A stretch of 64,000 bases of DNA from Ectothiorhodospiraceae bacterium BW-2. GTDB taxonomy: Bacteria > Pseudomonadota > Gammaproteobacteria > Thiohalomonadales > Thiohalomonadaceae. How positions within the stretch are numbered: position 1 is the first letter of the stretch; each line of letters opens with the position of its first letter. Below are positions 44,551 to 52,070 of this stretch, in pieces. The DNA lies in contig CP032507.1 of NCBI GenBank assembly GCA_008375315.1, forward strand, positions 806,001 to 870,000. The letters run 5' to 3'. The notes below the pieces were generated by a model. The model had not been told where the DNA came from and made no database searches. It was given only the letters and a program-made list of their open reading frames with translations. A program made the position numbers and the translations under genes.

Positions 44551-45072
44551 TTAACGCCAGCGCCGCTGCCGCCGCCCCGCCACACCATGCAGGGCAGCCA
44601 TTTTAGTCGCCACCTGCTGCGTGTGGGCATGACAGATCGCCACCGCCAACGCATCGGCCGCATCGCTTTGGGGAGAGCCGTTAAGCTGCAGTAGCTGCGT
44701 GACCATCTGTTGGACTTGGGCCTTCTCAGCGTGTCCATGCCCTACAACCGACTGTTTGATAGCGTTAGGACTATACTCCACCACCGCGACTTCGTTCACT
44801 ACCGCCGCACAGATAGCGCTACCCCGCGCCTGCCCTAGTTTGAGCGCCGAGTCGGGGTTACGGTACATAAACACCTGCTCAACTGCCACCACGGTCGGAC
44901 GGTAGAGCTGAATCAGCCGCTGCACTTCGGTAAAGATCACCTTAAGCCGCGCCGGCAGCTCCCCTCCACCGGTACGAATACAGCCGCTATCGATATAGCC
45001 TAGTTGCCGGTTATGGTAGCGCAGCAGGCCGAAGCCTGTGGTACGCGAACCGGGGTCTATGCCCAAAATCAA
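44551..45072 (-). CDS. ruvC: Holliday junction resolvase RuvC
   Basis: RuvC cuts Holliday junctions in concert with RuvAB. The acidic active-site residues are visible in ILGIDPGSRTTGFG, VVAVEQVFMYRN, and DAADALAVAICHAH. The 173-aa length is standard. ruvA and ruvB do not follow here; an HPt-domain gene is upstream and ubiK downstream. Confidence 0.95.
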   Translation of the reverse strand: MILGIDPGSRTTGFGLLRYHNRQLGYIDSGCIRTGGGELPARLKVIFTEVQRLIQLYRPTVVAVEQVFMYRNPDSALKLGQARGSAICAAVVNEVAVVEYSPNAIKQSVVGHGHAEKAQVQQMVTQLLQLNGSPQSDAADALAVAICHAHTQQVATKMAALHGVAGRRQRRWR

Positions 45073-45077
45073 TAGGG

Positions 45078-45419
45078 CTATACGACCGCCCTCATCGCGA
45101 CAACCAGATCATCAAACGCCTGCTGCAGTTGAGGCTGGAGCGCCTTAACCTGCTCAAGGTCGTCCTGTTTGGCTAGCCGCTCCATCTCCAACACCAGCGG
45201 GGTCATCACCATGGCACCAACGCTGCTAGTGCTCCCTTTCAGACGGTGACAGGCACGATGGATCTGTTCCCCATCGGCGGCGGCAATGGCCTCATCGACA
45301 GCTCTCATCTGATTCACGCCATCATCAAGAAAGGTGCCGATAATCATCTTCATTAACTCTTCATTACCAAGCACCTGCTGTTTAAGTATCTCTTGATCAA
45401 ATATTGGGGTCTCACTCAT
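45078..45419 (-). CDS. HPt phosphotransfer domain protein
   Basis: A single histidine-phosphotransfer domain of 113 aa. The active-site helix reads RACHRLKGSTSSVGA, with His58. Such free HPt proteins relay phosphate between hybrid kinases and response regulators; the hybrid kinase at 34816 has its own HPt domain, so the partner is not known. It ends 5 bp before the ruvC start. Confidence 0.87.
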   Translation of the reverse strand: MSETPIFDQEILKQQVLGNEELMKMIIGTFLDDGVNQMRAVDEAIAAADGEQIHRACHRLKGSTSSVGAMVMTPLVLEMERLAKQDDLEQVKALQPQLQQAFDDLVVAMRAVV

Positions 45420-45501
45420 CTCGCTCTCTTGTCCCTCCAGCTTCCATCATCGGTTAAGTCACGGCAGTTTAGCGCAAACGGGGGGCTAGTTACCATGTTA
45501 A

Positions 45502-45852
45502 TCAACGGCTGCGCTCTATCTCCACCCCTACCCCTGCGGCAAAAGGGACGGCGCTAGGTTTGGTGAGGGTCACTTTTAACCACTGTAGTGGCAATGTTTC
45601 TAACAGTGTTGTGGCGACGATTTCGGCTAAAGTTTCAACCAGTTGGCAGCGACTCTCAGCGGCCAATTGGCGCACCTGCGCCGCCACTGTAGCGTAGTCG
45701 AGCGTTGCGGCTAAACTGTCGCTCTGTGCCGCGCTCAGGGTCTCAAACCCCATTTCGATATCGAATAGTAGCGGCTGTGGCCCCTGCCGCTCCCACTCGT
45801 GTACCCCAATCACTGCCTCAGCCTGTAGCTGACGGATAAAAATTTTGTCCAT
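45502..45852 (-). CDS. folB: Dihydroneopterin aldolase
   Basis: FolB converts dihydroneopterin to hydroxymethyl-dihydropterin in folate synthesis. The start MDKIFIRQLQAEAVIGVHEWER, with the conserved glutamate, and the later lysine in LKVTLTKPSAVPFA are typical. I choose the ATG at 45852, since the family begins there; the frame is open to 45879. The 116-aa length is normal. Confidence 0.93.
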   Translation of the reverse strand: MDKIFIRQLQAEAVIGVHEWERQGPQPLLFDIEMGFETLSAAQSDSLAATLDYATVAAQVRQLAAESRCQLVETLAEIVATTLLETLPLQWLKVTLTKPSAVPFAAGVGVEIERSR

Positions 45853-45897
45853 ATAACCGTTACCTCGCTCCGATACCAACTCAATACTCTGTGGAGA

Positions 45898-47145
45898 CTA
45901 CTCTATTGCTAGGGAGGCGAGATAGCGTTCAACGATATCGGCCTGCTGTGCGATATATCGCCGCGCCTGCTCGCCCATCTGTGTTAAGCGATTCGTCTCA
46001 GCAAGGAGCTGTGCTAAGAGCGGGGGGAGCGCTGCCACACTCTCTAGTTGGAGTGCGGCACCGTAGGCGACCATGGCGGCCGTTTCGGTCGCAAAATTGG
46101 CCATATCCGGCCCGACCACCACCGCTCGGCCAAGTGCGGCCGGCTCTAATAGATTATGCCCCCCCTTATCACTGAAGGAGCCCCCCATGACCACTAGCGT
46201 CGCTCTCGCCATCGCCGCCGTTAGCTCGCCGAGTGTATCGAGTAGATAGATGGCGGTAGTCGCGCTAATCGGCTCAGCTGCGGTACGCACCGCGAGCTCA
46301 AAGGGGTGGAGCTGGCGCTTAATCGCCTCTCGGCGCTCTGGATGGCGTGGTGCCACCACCCACAGATAGTCGCGCCACTGTGGTAGCTGCGATAGCGCCT
46401 CTATCAGTAACCGCTCCTCCCCCTCGCGGGTCGATGCGAGCAGGATATAGGGTCGGTCGGTTGGCACCACGCTCTCTATCTCCCCCTCGGCAACTGTCAA
46501 GGGGGCGCTATACTTTAAGTTACCGACAACCCGACACCGCTGCGGTGGCGCACCGAGTGCTATAAACTGTTGCCAATCTGATTCAGCACGACACAAAATC
46601 ATCGTACACTGCTGTAGGCTCTGGCCATAGAGCCGCCGCAACCACGACGGCGCTCGCTGACTGGTTTTAGCCGAGAGGCGGCCATTAATCACCCACAGAG
46701 GTAGCTGCGACTCTCGGGCACAAGCTATCAAATTGGGCCATAGTTCGGTCTCCATTAACAGTAGCCGTTGGGGGCGATGGTGGGCGATAAAGCGCCGCAG
46801 CAGTCGTCCATAGTCGAGCGGCAGATAGTAGCAGGCGATATTCGGTAGCCGTTGAGCCGCCCTCTCACGCCCTTGCGGTGTCGTTGTGGTTAACACGATA
46901 GGCTGTTGTGGTTTGCGTTGTTGTAGCCGTTGTAGCAGCGGAATCAGGCCGTTCACCTCTCCTACCGATGCGGCGTGAAACCACCAGCTACCGATACTCG
47001 CCGGCTCTGAGGGCAGCAGAGCTAAGCGTTGTCGAATAAAGCGCCAGCCGCCCCGTCGGCGGTAGGCGTGCCAGAGTGTCACTAGCAGCAATAGCGGTAG
47101 TAACAGCGCCAGCACGCCGTTGTAGTACCTCAGTTCACGACTCAT
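45898..47145 (-). CDS. waaA: 3-deoxy-D-manno-octulosonic acid transferase
   Basis: WaaA (KdtA) adds Kdo to lipid A precursor at the inner membrane. An N-terminal hydrophobic anchor (YYNGVLALLLPLLLLVTLW) is followed by WWFHAASVGEVNGLIPLL, with the catalytic glutamate, and the C-terminal GGSFSDKGGHNLLEPAALG nucleotide-binding stretch. The length of about 415 aa fits. An ATG at 47163 is an alternative start. It overlaps the acyltransferase gene upstream. Confidence 0.93.
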   Translation of the reverse strand: MSRELRYYNGVLALLLPLLLLVTLWHAYRRRGGWRFIRQRLALLPSEPASIGSWWFHAASVGEVNGLIPLLQRLQQRKPQQPIVLTTTTPQGRERAAQRLPNIACYYLPLDYGRLLRRFIAHHRPQRLLLMETELWPNLIACARESQLPLWVINGRLSAKTSQRAPSWLRRLYGQSLQQCTMILCRAESDWQQFIALGAPPQRCRVVGNLKYSAPLTVAEGEIESVVPTDRPYILLASTREGEERLLIEALSQLPQWRDYLWVVAPRHPERREAIKRQLHPFELAVRTAAEPISATTAIYLLDTLGELTAAMARATLVVMGGSFSDKGGHNLLEPAALGRAVVVGPDMANFATETAAMVAYGAALQLESVAALPPLLAQLLAETNRLTQMGEQARRYIAQQADIVERYLASLAIE

Positions 47146-48001
47146 AGGGGGAGTCAGCTCCATTCGGTCGGCTGCGGAAACGGCGATGTAACCACAGATA
47201 GTGCGCCGGCTGTCGGCTCACATAACGGCTCAAAAAGTGGTTAATCTGTGCGGCATTGACCACCTCATCTGCGGTAGGAAAATTGTCCAGTGGTGCATCA
47301 ATGTAGATATCGTACCCGGTCGCACTACGAAGCGGTACATAGGGGAGCACCACCGCGCCACTGAGTCGGGCTAGGCGCGAGAGTGCGGTAACGGTCGCTG
47401 TCGGCACCCCCATAAAGTCGGCAAAGACGCTGTGACGATGGCCAAAATCTTGATCCGGCGCATACCAGCAGTGCTCGCCCCGTTTGAGCACCTTTACCAT
47501 GGTGCGCATGTCGTGGTGTTTAATCGCGCCTAAGTAGTGGCGATGCCGATAGCGCAGCGTCATCTGCTCTAAGTAGGGATTGTTGCGCTGCTCTTTATAG
47601 AGAAAGTGGAACGGTAGGCGGGAGGAGAGTGCGCGGGAGCCTATCTCGTAGCTAGTAAAGTGGCCTGTCAGCAGAATAATGGGCCTGCCGCTCTGCTGCG
47701 CCTGCTGTAGGTGGGTCAGACCGTGCCAGTGTAGCAGCGGTTGTAGGCGCTCATCGGGCCACCACCAGCTAATCGCGCTCTCAATGAGGGCTCTGCCTGC
47801 ATTACGAAAACTCTCCCGTAGTAGCGCCGCTCGTTCAGTCGGGGTGAGCTCTGGCAGTGCCAGTTGCAAATTGACTGCCACAATATGGCGCCGACGCGGG
47901 AGCACTATCCACATAAGATCGCCCAGCAGACCGCCAACGCCAAGCTGCCAGCGCCAAGGCAGATAGCTCAACAGGCGCAACAGTTGTAGCAGTAATCTCA
48001 T
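47135..48001 (-). CDS. lpxL: Lipid A lauroyl/myristoyl-type acyltransferase
   Basis: The HtrB/LpxL family transfers a secondary acyl chain to Kdo-lipid A. It has an N-terminal membrane helix and the HX4E catalytic pattern in ILLTGHFTSYEIGSRAL. WYAPDQDFGHRHSVF and the last third are also typical. 288 aa. It overlaps waaA, so the lipid A steps are coupled. I use lpxL as the broad family name; LpxL versus LpxM is not resolved. The ATG overlaps the stop of a methyltransferase remnant. Confidence 0.85.
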   Translation of the reverse strand: MRLLLQLLRLLSYLPWRWQLGVGGLLGDLMWIVLPRRRHIVAVNLQLALPELTPTERAALLRESFRNAGRALIESAISWWWPDERLQPLLHWHGLTHLQQAQQSGRPIILLTGHFTSYEIGSRALSSRLPFHFLYKEQRNNPYLEQMTLRYRHRHYLGAIKHHDMRTMVKVLKRGEHCWYAPDQDFGHRHSVFADFMGVPTATVTALSRLARLSGAVVLPYVPLRSATGYDIYIDAPLDNFPTADEVVNAAQINHFLSRYVSRQPAHYLWLHRRFRSRPNGADSPYES

Positions 48002-48336
48002 GCTCTTTCCCCGACTTCATTCTTTTTCAACCGTGATTTGCTTCTAAAGCCAACAAAGAACACTCTTTCTCTAATCTGTGGTACCCCATAATCGGCAGCA
48101 TGCATCTTGAATGTCGTTATTGAATAATCTGCCAGCTCATTCAATATATATTCTTTTATAAAATCATTAAACTTTGGATTAAGTATTCCTGGCACATTTT
48201 CTGCTATAAACACACGAGGCTTTATCGCATTAACTGCTCTGCTAAACTCTCCCCACATGTTTCTTTCATCATCGGCACCTTTTTGTGCTCCTGCTATTGA
48301 GAATGGTTGGCATGGTGGCCCACCATTTCTGACGCC
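47998..48336 (-). pseudogene. C5-cytosine DNA methyltransferase remnant
   Basis: Extending upstream of the ATG at 48258 gives NGGPPCQPFSIAGAQKGADD, the catalytic PCQ motif IV of Dcm-type enzymes; motif VI (FIAENVPGI) and motif VIII (PQIRERVFFVGFR) follow. Motif I, the target-recognition domain and motifs IX-X are missing, because the frame hits a stop about 30 bp before the PCQ region and ends at the lpxL start. At its 5' end the sequence joins the disrupted hicB. It is a truncated gene. Confidence 0.75.
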
Positions 48337-48566
48337 GGTTGCCCCGCTGAGTCACATGATGCGAAACACCGGGCACGATGATTCTGGGAAGTCTTGCCAT
48401 GTCGTGATCTTACCGGACGAGATAATGAGTGTAAATGGTAAAGTGTCACCGTAACTTCCAGAGCCGCATCGAAGGTGTCGCCAGACGAGAAGCAGCCAGG
48501 CAAATCGGGCACCGTCACGCCAAAGCGCACACCATCGTCAGAATGCAAAACAACCGGAAAACGCAT
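48294..48566 (-). pseudogene. hicB: HicB-like antitoxin disrupted by a repeat
   Basis: The first 38 codons are a HicB N-terminus: MRFPVVLHSDDGVRFGVTV, PDLPGCFSSGDTFDAALE. A 72-bp repeat (48380-48451) then interrupts the gene, and the reading continues through the repeat and into methyltransferase DNA, giving a meaningless tail. An AGGAGG ribosome site precedes the start. The antitoxin C-terminus (dimerisation and DNA binding) is lost. Confidence 0.72.
48380..48451 (+). repeat. Tail-repeat copy inserted in hicB
   Basis: This is the right-hand 72 bp of the 199-bp repeat (from GATTCTGGGAAGTC to GTGTCACCGTAA) without the palindromic MITE part. It differs from the array copies by one base in GATAATgAGT. 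It interrupts hicB, and the other side joins the methyltransferase remnant. Confidence 0.75.
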
Positions 48567-48575
48567 AGCAACCTC

Positions 48576-48731
48576 CTATTTCCAACCTGCCTGTTTCCGA
48601 ATGCTGTTCAGCGTACCGGCAGGAATGTCGCTGTCAGGATGCTTCACCGTCACCAAGCCTAGCTTGCTCGGGTGCTTGAACTGGTGATGCGAGCCTTTTA
48701 CCCGCGCCAGAAACCAGCCGTCTCCTTCCAC
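48576..48731 (-). CDS. hicA: HicA-like toxin, N-terminally short
   Basis: HicA is a small mRNA interferase with a double-stranded RNA-binding fold. From the GTG at 48731 the frame encodes GDGWFLARVKGSHHQFKHP and IPAGTLNSIRKQAGW, with the catalytic histidine in GSHH. At 51 aa it lacks about ten N-terminal residues of the family, and an in-frame stop lies just upstream. It precedes hicB by 9 bp. It is either a truncated toxin or a decaying gene; since the antitoxin is broken, an active toxin would be hard to maintain. Confidence 0.6.
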   Translation of the reverse strand: MEGDGWFLARVKGSHHQFKHPSKLGLVTVKHPDSDIPAGTLNSIRKQAGWK

Positions 48732-48831
48732 TCACCCACCACACCATCACACTGACTACCATGACTCGGATCATTCGACTCATTGTCCTCTGCTCACCCA
48801 CGGCTTACCCGATACCACTGCTCTGCCCAAC

Positions 48832-49440
48832 CTACACGGATTCACTCGGCGCCTGCGCTGCCTGTTTTGCCAGCCACTCGGCAACATCCCCATTCTCAAC
48901 GCGGTCATAAATCTCCGTGACCGGAATCGCCGTCCCGACCGACTCCAGCGGCACCTCGTCTCCCAAATAGTAGTGGCGCGACACCCAACCCTCGGAGCGG
49001 CGCTGCACCTCAACATCAACCCGATCCTGTTCGATTAACACATACTCCTGTAGCGAGGGAATAGTGCGGTAGATCTCGGCTTTGTGGGTGCGATCATACT
49101 GCTGCGTTGATTTCGACAGCACTTCAACAAGGAGTATCGGGCGCTGGCGATAGTAAGGGTCATCTTTGTCACTCTCATCGCAACTGACCATCACATCGGG
49201 GTAGTAGAAGTTATCCCCGACTCGAAGTTTCAATGACTCGGTAAACGGTTCGCAGGGGGTTCTTTTTAACTGCTGGCGCAGTTCTGCTGCAAAATTACCG
49301 GTAATTCGCGCATGGTTAGCACTGGTACCACTCATCGCATAGACCTCGCCATCAATCAGCTCGTGGCGGGTTTCTGTCAGTTTTTCGTCTTCTAAGTAGT
49401 CGGCAACGCTCAGTTTTTGGTGTGATTTGGGTTTTAACAT
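48832..49440 (-). CDS. Uma2 family endonuclease-fold protein
   Basis: A complete Uma2 (DUF820) protein of 202 aa. The core carries HELIDGEVYAMSGTSANHARI, YYPDVMVSCDESD (catalytic D), ILLVEVLSKSTQQYDRTHKAEIYRTI (E-x-S-like and K) and LQEYVLIEQDRVDVEV. It is unusually well conserved for this region and looks functional. Its role is unknown. No partner gene adjoins it. Confidence 0.88.
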   Translation of the reverse strand: MLKPKSHQKLSVADYLEDEKLTETRHELIDGEVYAMSGTSANHARITGNFAAELRQQLKRTPCEPFTESLKLRVGDNFYYPDVMVSCDESDKDDPYYRQRPILLVEVLSKSTQQYDRTHKAEIYRTIPSLQEYVLIEQDRVDVEVQRRSEGWVSRHYYLGDEVPLESVGTAIPVTEIYDRVENGDVAEWLAKQAAQAPSESV

Positions 49441-49670
49441 ACGATGACTCCTCGTCTATTTCCACTCTGGTTCCCACGGTCATCCGTGGAAATCGACACT
49501 TTAACACCGCTCTGCATTCCCACGCCGGAGCGCGGGAACGAGAAAAACGGCTTTAACCTCTCTCGTTCCTGCTCCCGCTCCAGCTCCGCCAAAAACGCCT
49601 TGAGTAAGAATCGTCCGTCCATTCGTTGCGCTTGAGGGTAGTGAACAGGCGTTTTTGCTCGGCTTCGTCC

Positions 49671-49869
49671 CGGGTGTGACGAAAGACAGATTGGCGAACC
49701 TATAACCGTTCACGCTCCCTGCTAATTTTACCCCTCACCCCAACCCTCTCCCGCTGGGAGAGGGAGATTAAGGAGGGAGAGTGAACGGTTACGATTCTGG
49801 GAAGTCTTGCCATGTCGTGATCTTACCGGACGAGATAATTAGTGTAAATGGTAAAGTGTCACCGTAATT
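49671..49869 (+). repeat. 199-bp composite repeat, full copy
   Basis: It consists of a 31-bp lead (CGGGTGTGACGAAAGACAGA and on), a MITE-like palindrome with GTAACCGTTCAC-type ends (one base changed here), and a tail of about 77 bp ending GTGTCACCGTAATT. Two further full copies are at 51004 and 51501. The DNA from 49441 to 49670 contains only a short match (49560-49605) to the N-terminal coding region of the FGE gene at 52071; 49870-50012 shows nothing. Confidence 0.8.
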
Positions 49870-50012
49870 CCCCAGTGATGCGGTTCAAATGCGGCTTCAA
49901 TTTTAAGGCGATTTTCGGCGTCATCGGCTTTCAGTGCTTTAAGTTTTTGCGCTTTTCGTTGTTCGAGAAACTCAGTAATGGGATCGGGCATAGAGGGGCC
50001 GGGGAGCATCGG

Positions 50013-50882
50013 TTAGTGGTGCTGTTTTTTCTGTTGCAGCCGTAATAGTAGCTGTTGTAGCGCTTCGGGGCTGAGGTGTTCGGCTATTTCATCCGGCGAC
50101 AGATCTTTTAACCGTTCATCCGGCGAGTAGCGCTGTAATACTTCATCCGGCGAGTAGCGCTGTAATACTTCGTCCGCTGATAGCAGGTTAAGGTGGTCAG
50201 CGACAAACTCTTTGGTAAATTGCTCTAAGGTATAGGCCATGTCGGGTTCCTCTTCACTGTATATCTCTAGTAGTTGCTGTACTACGCCATAGATGATCTC
50301 ATTTGAGTATTGCCGGTAGCGTTGGCTCGCCTGGCGTACCCGTTCGATTTGGTGGCTAAACAGGTGCCACAGGTCATTGCGGGGGGCAGTGTCAATTTGG
50401 CTTAAAACGATAAGTTGTATCGTATCACTGCCCCACCGGAGTTGGTAGAGACCGGTTGTGTTATCTGTGGTCAGGTAGTTGGCCAGTTTTTGCGGGTAGT
50501 GGTGGCTAACAGCATAGAGTCCGAAGTCGGTTTGTGGTGGCCGTTTGCCCGCTTCGCTCAGCTGTTTACGATAGCTGACATAGTAACCTATCAGCTCTTT
50601 AATTGACCAGTCGGTGAGTGATTCGTGGTGCGATTTAAAGGTCATCAGGTTGTAACGCTGTAGCTGTGTCAGGCCATCGGGCAGGATGGTTGCTCCCGGC
50701 CAGTCGCTCGCTTCAGTCTGTTCGATCACGACTACATCGAGAAATTGCGGCACTTTAGCCACATCAACTTCTACTTCTACCCGGTACGGGCTGTCGTGAA
50801 ATTGTTGTTGTACCATCAGGCCAAATAGCCGGTGCCATTGGCGGCGGCGTTGTGGGGTGAGTGGGGACGGGGGACGCTTCAT
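50013..50882 (-). CDS. Rpn/PD-(D/E)XK transposase-family-like protein
   Basis: A 289-aa protein similar in style to the Rpn/YhgA-like and DUF4351-type nuclease family. The N-terminal half has FHDSPYRVEVEVDVAKVPQFLDVVVIEQ, suggesting a restriction-like core, then LPDGLTQLQRYNLMTFKSHHE. The C-terminus has four degenerate repeats around YSPDEVLQRYSPDERLKDLSPDE. Such proteins are recombination-promoting nucleases in some cases. The 5' end of the gene (from about codon 16) is duplicated downstream at 51331. Confidence 0.7.
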   Translation of the reverse strand: MKRPPSPLTPQRRRQWHRLFGLMVQQQFHDSPYRVEVEVDVAKVPQFLDVVVIEQTEASDWPGATILPDGLTQLQRYNLMTFKSHHESLTDWSIKELIGYYVSYRKQLSEAGKRPPQTDFGLYAVSHHYPQKLANYLTTDNTTGLYQLRWGSDTIQLIVLSQIDTAPRNDLWHLFSHQIERVRQASQRYRQYSNEIIYGVVQQLLEIYSEEEPDMAYTLEQFTKEFVADHLNLLSADEVLQRYSPDEVLQRYSPDERLKDLSPDEIAEHLSPEALQQLLLRLQQKKQHH

Positions 50883-51003
50883 GGGGAAATTGTAGCGTTA
50901 AGTTTGTGGGGGTGGCAAGGGGGCCGGTTAAGTCAGGGGGATGGTGAGATGGTCACAAAATTTAATTCAGTTACGACCCCTTTTATTCGACCCCTTTTAT
51001 TAC

Positions 51004-51936
51004 CGGGTGTGACGAAAGACAGATTGGCGAACCTGTAACCGTTCACGCTCCCTGCTAATTTTACCCCTCACCCCAACCCTCTCCCGCTGGGAGAGGGAGA
51101 TTAAGGAGGGAGAGTGAACGGTTACGATTCTGGGAAGTCTTGCCATGTCGTGATCTTACCGGACGAGATAATTAGTGTAAATGGTAAAGTGTCACCGTAA
51201 TTGACTCTCCCGCTGGGAGAGGGAGATTAAGGAGGGAGAGTGAACGGTTACGATTCTGGGAAGTCTTGCCATGTCGTGATCTTACCGGACGAGATAATTA
51301 GTGTAAATGGTAAAGTGTCACCGTAATTGTCATTGGCGGCGGCGTTGTGGGGTGAGTGGGGACGGGGGACGCTTCATGGGGAAATTGTAGCGTTAAGTTT
51401 GTGGGGGTGGCAAGGGGGCCGGTTAAGTCAGGGGGATGGTGAGATGGTCACAAAATTTAATTCAGTTACGACCCCTTTTATTACCGACCCCTTTTATTAC
51501 CGGGTGTGACGAAAGACAGATTGGCGAACCTGTAACCGTTCACGCTCCCTGCTAATTTTACCCCTCACCCCAACCCTCTCCCGCTGGGAGAGGGAGATTA
51601 AGGAGGGAGAGTGAACGGTTACGATTCTGGGAAGTCTTGCCATGTCGTGATCTTACCGGACGAGATAATTAGTGTAAATGGTAAAGTGTCACCGTAATTG
51701 GAGAGGGAGATTAAGGAGGGAGAGTGAACGGTTACGATTCTGGGAAGTCTTGCCATGTCGTGATCTTACCGGACGAGATAATTAGTGTAAATGGTAAAGT
51801 GTCACCGTAATTGCGTAATTGTAAAGTGTCACCGTAATTGACCGTAATTGGCGAGATAATTAGTGTAAATGGTAAAGTGTCACCGTAATTGCGGGACGAG
51901 ATAATTAGTGTAAATGATAAAGTGTCACCGTAATTG
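51004..51936 (+). repeat. Nested array of repeats with a common 3' end
   Basis: Nine consecutive segments each end in the same bases, ccgtaattg, but begin at different points of the 199-bp unit: 51004-51203 (full), 51205-51329, 51331-51700 (full unit plus the gene-start DNA), 51701-51813, 51814-51821, 51822-51840, 51841-51850, 51851-51891 and 51892-51936. Junctions carry zero to two extra bases. No gene is present. The array fills the space between the nuclease gene and the FGE gene. Confidence 0.85.
51331..51700 (+). repeat. Duplicated segment including the start of the nuclease gene
   Basis: This segment repeats 50836-51203, with an offset of 495 bp and a two-base insertion in the TTTTATT tract. 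It includes about 46 bp of the nuclease coding sequence (from codon 16 toward the start), its upstream DNA and one full 199-bp repeat. Confidence 0.85.
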
Positions 51937-51972
51937 GAACCTGTGGATAACTCTGTCAAAAAAATCGCGCGA

Positions 51973-51988
51973 GCCCCGCACGCGGGGC
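51973..51988. other. GC-rich hairpin
   Basis: GCCCCGC-AC-GCGGGGC is a seven-base stem with a two-base loop, preceded on the plus strand by a run of A. Read on the minus strand it is a stem followed by T residues, so it could be a terminator for minus-strand transcription leaving the FGE gene. Confidence 0.45.
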
Positions 51989-52070
51989 ACTCTGTAACGG
52001 CTCCATCGGCACTCATCACCTAATCCGTCCCACTGAGTTTAAAGGGTAAAAGGGTAAGGGGGACATAGGG

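Noticed and set aside
49434-49622. 62-codon frame resembling the N-terminus of the FGE protein at 52 kb
   Set aside because: Only a short Glu/Arg-rich match is shared; the rest is repeat DNA. Kept as a note, not as a gene.
50832-51509. Two similar plus-strand ORFs (50832 and 51327)
   Set aside because: They are antisense readings of the nuclease gene start and of its duplicated copy, not genes.
51004-51936. CRISPR array
   Set aside because: The repeats are not evenly spaced and there are no unique spacers between them; no cas genes are nearby.
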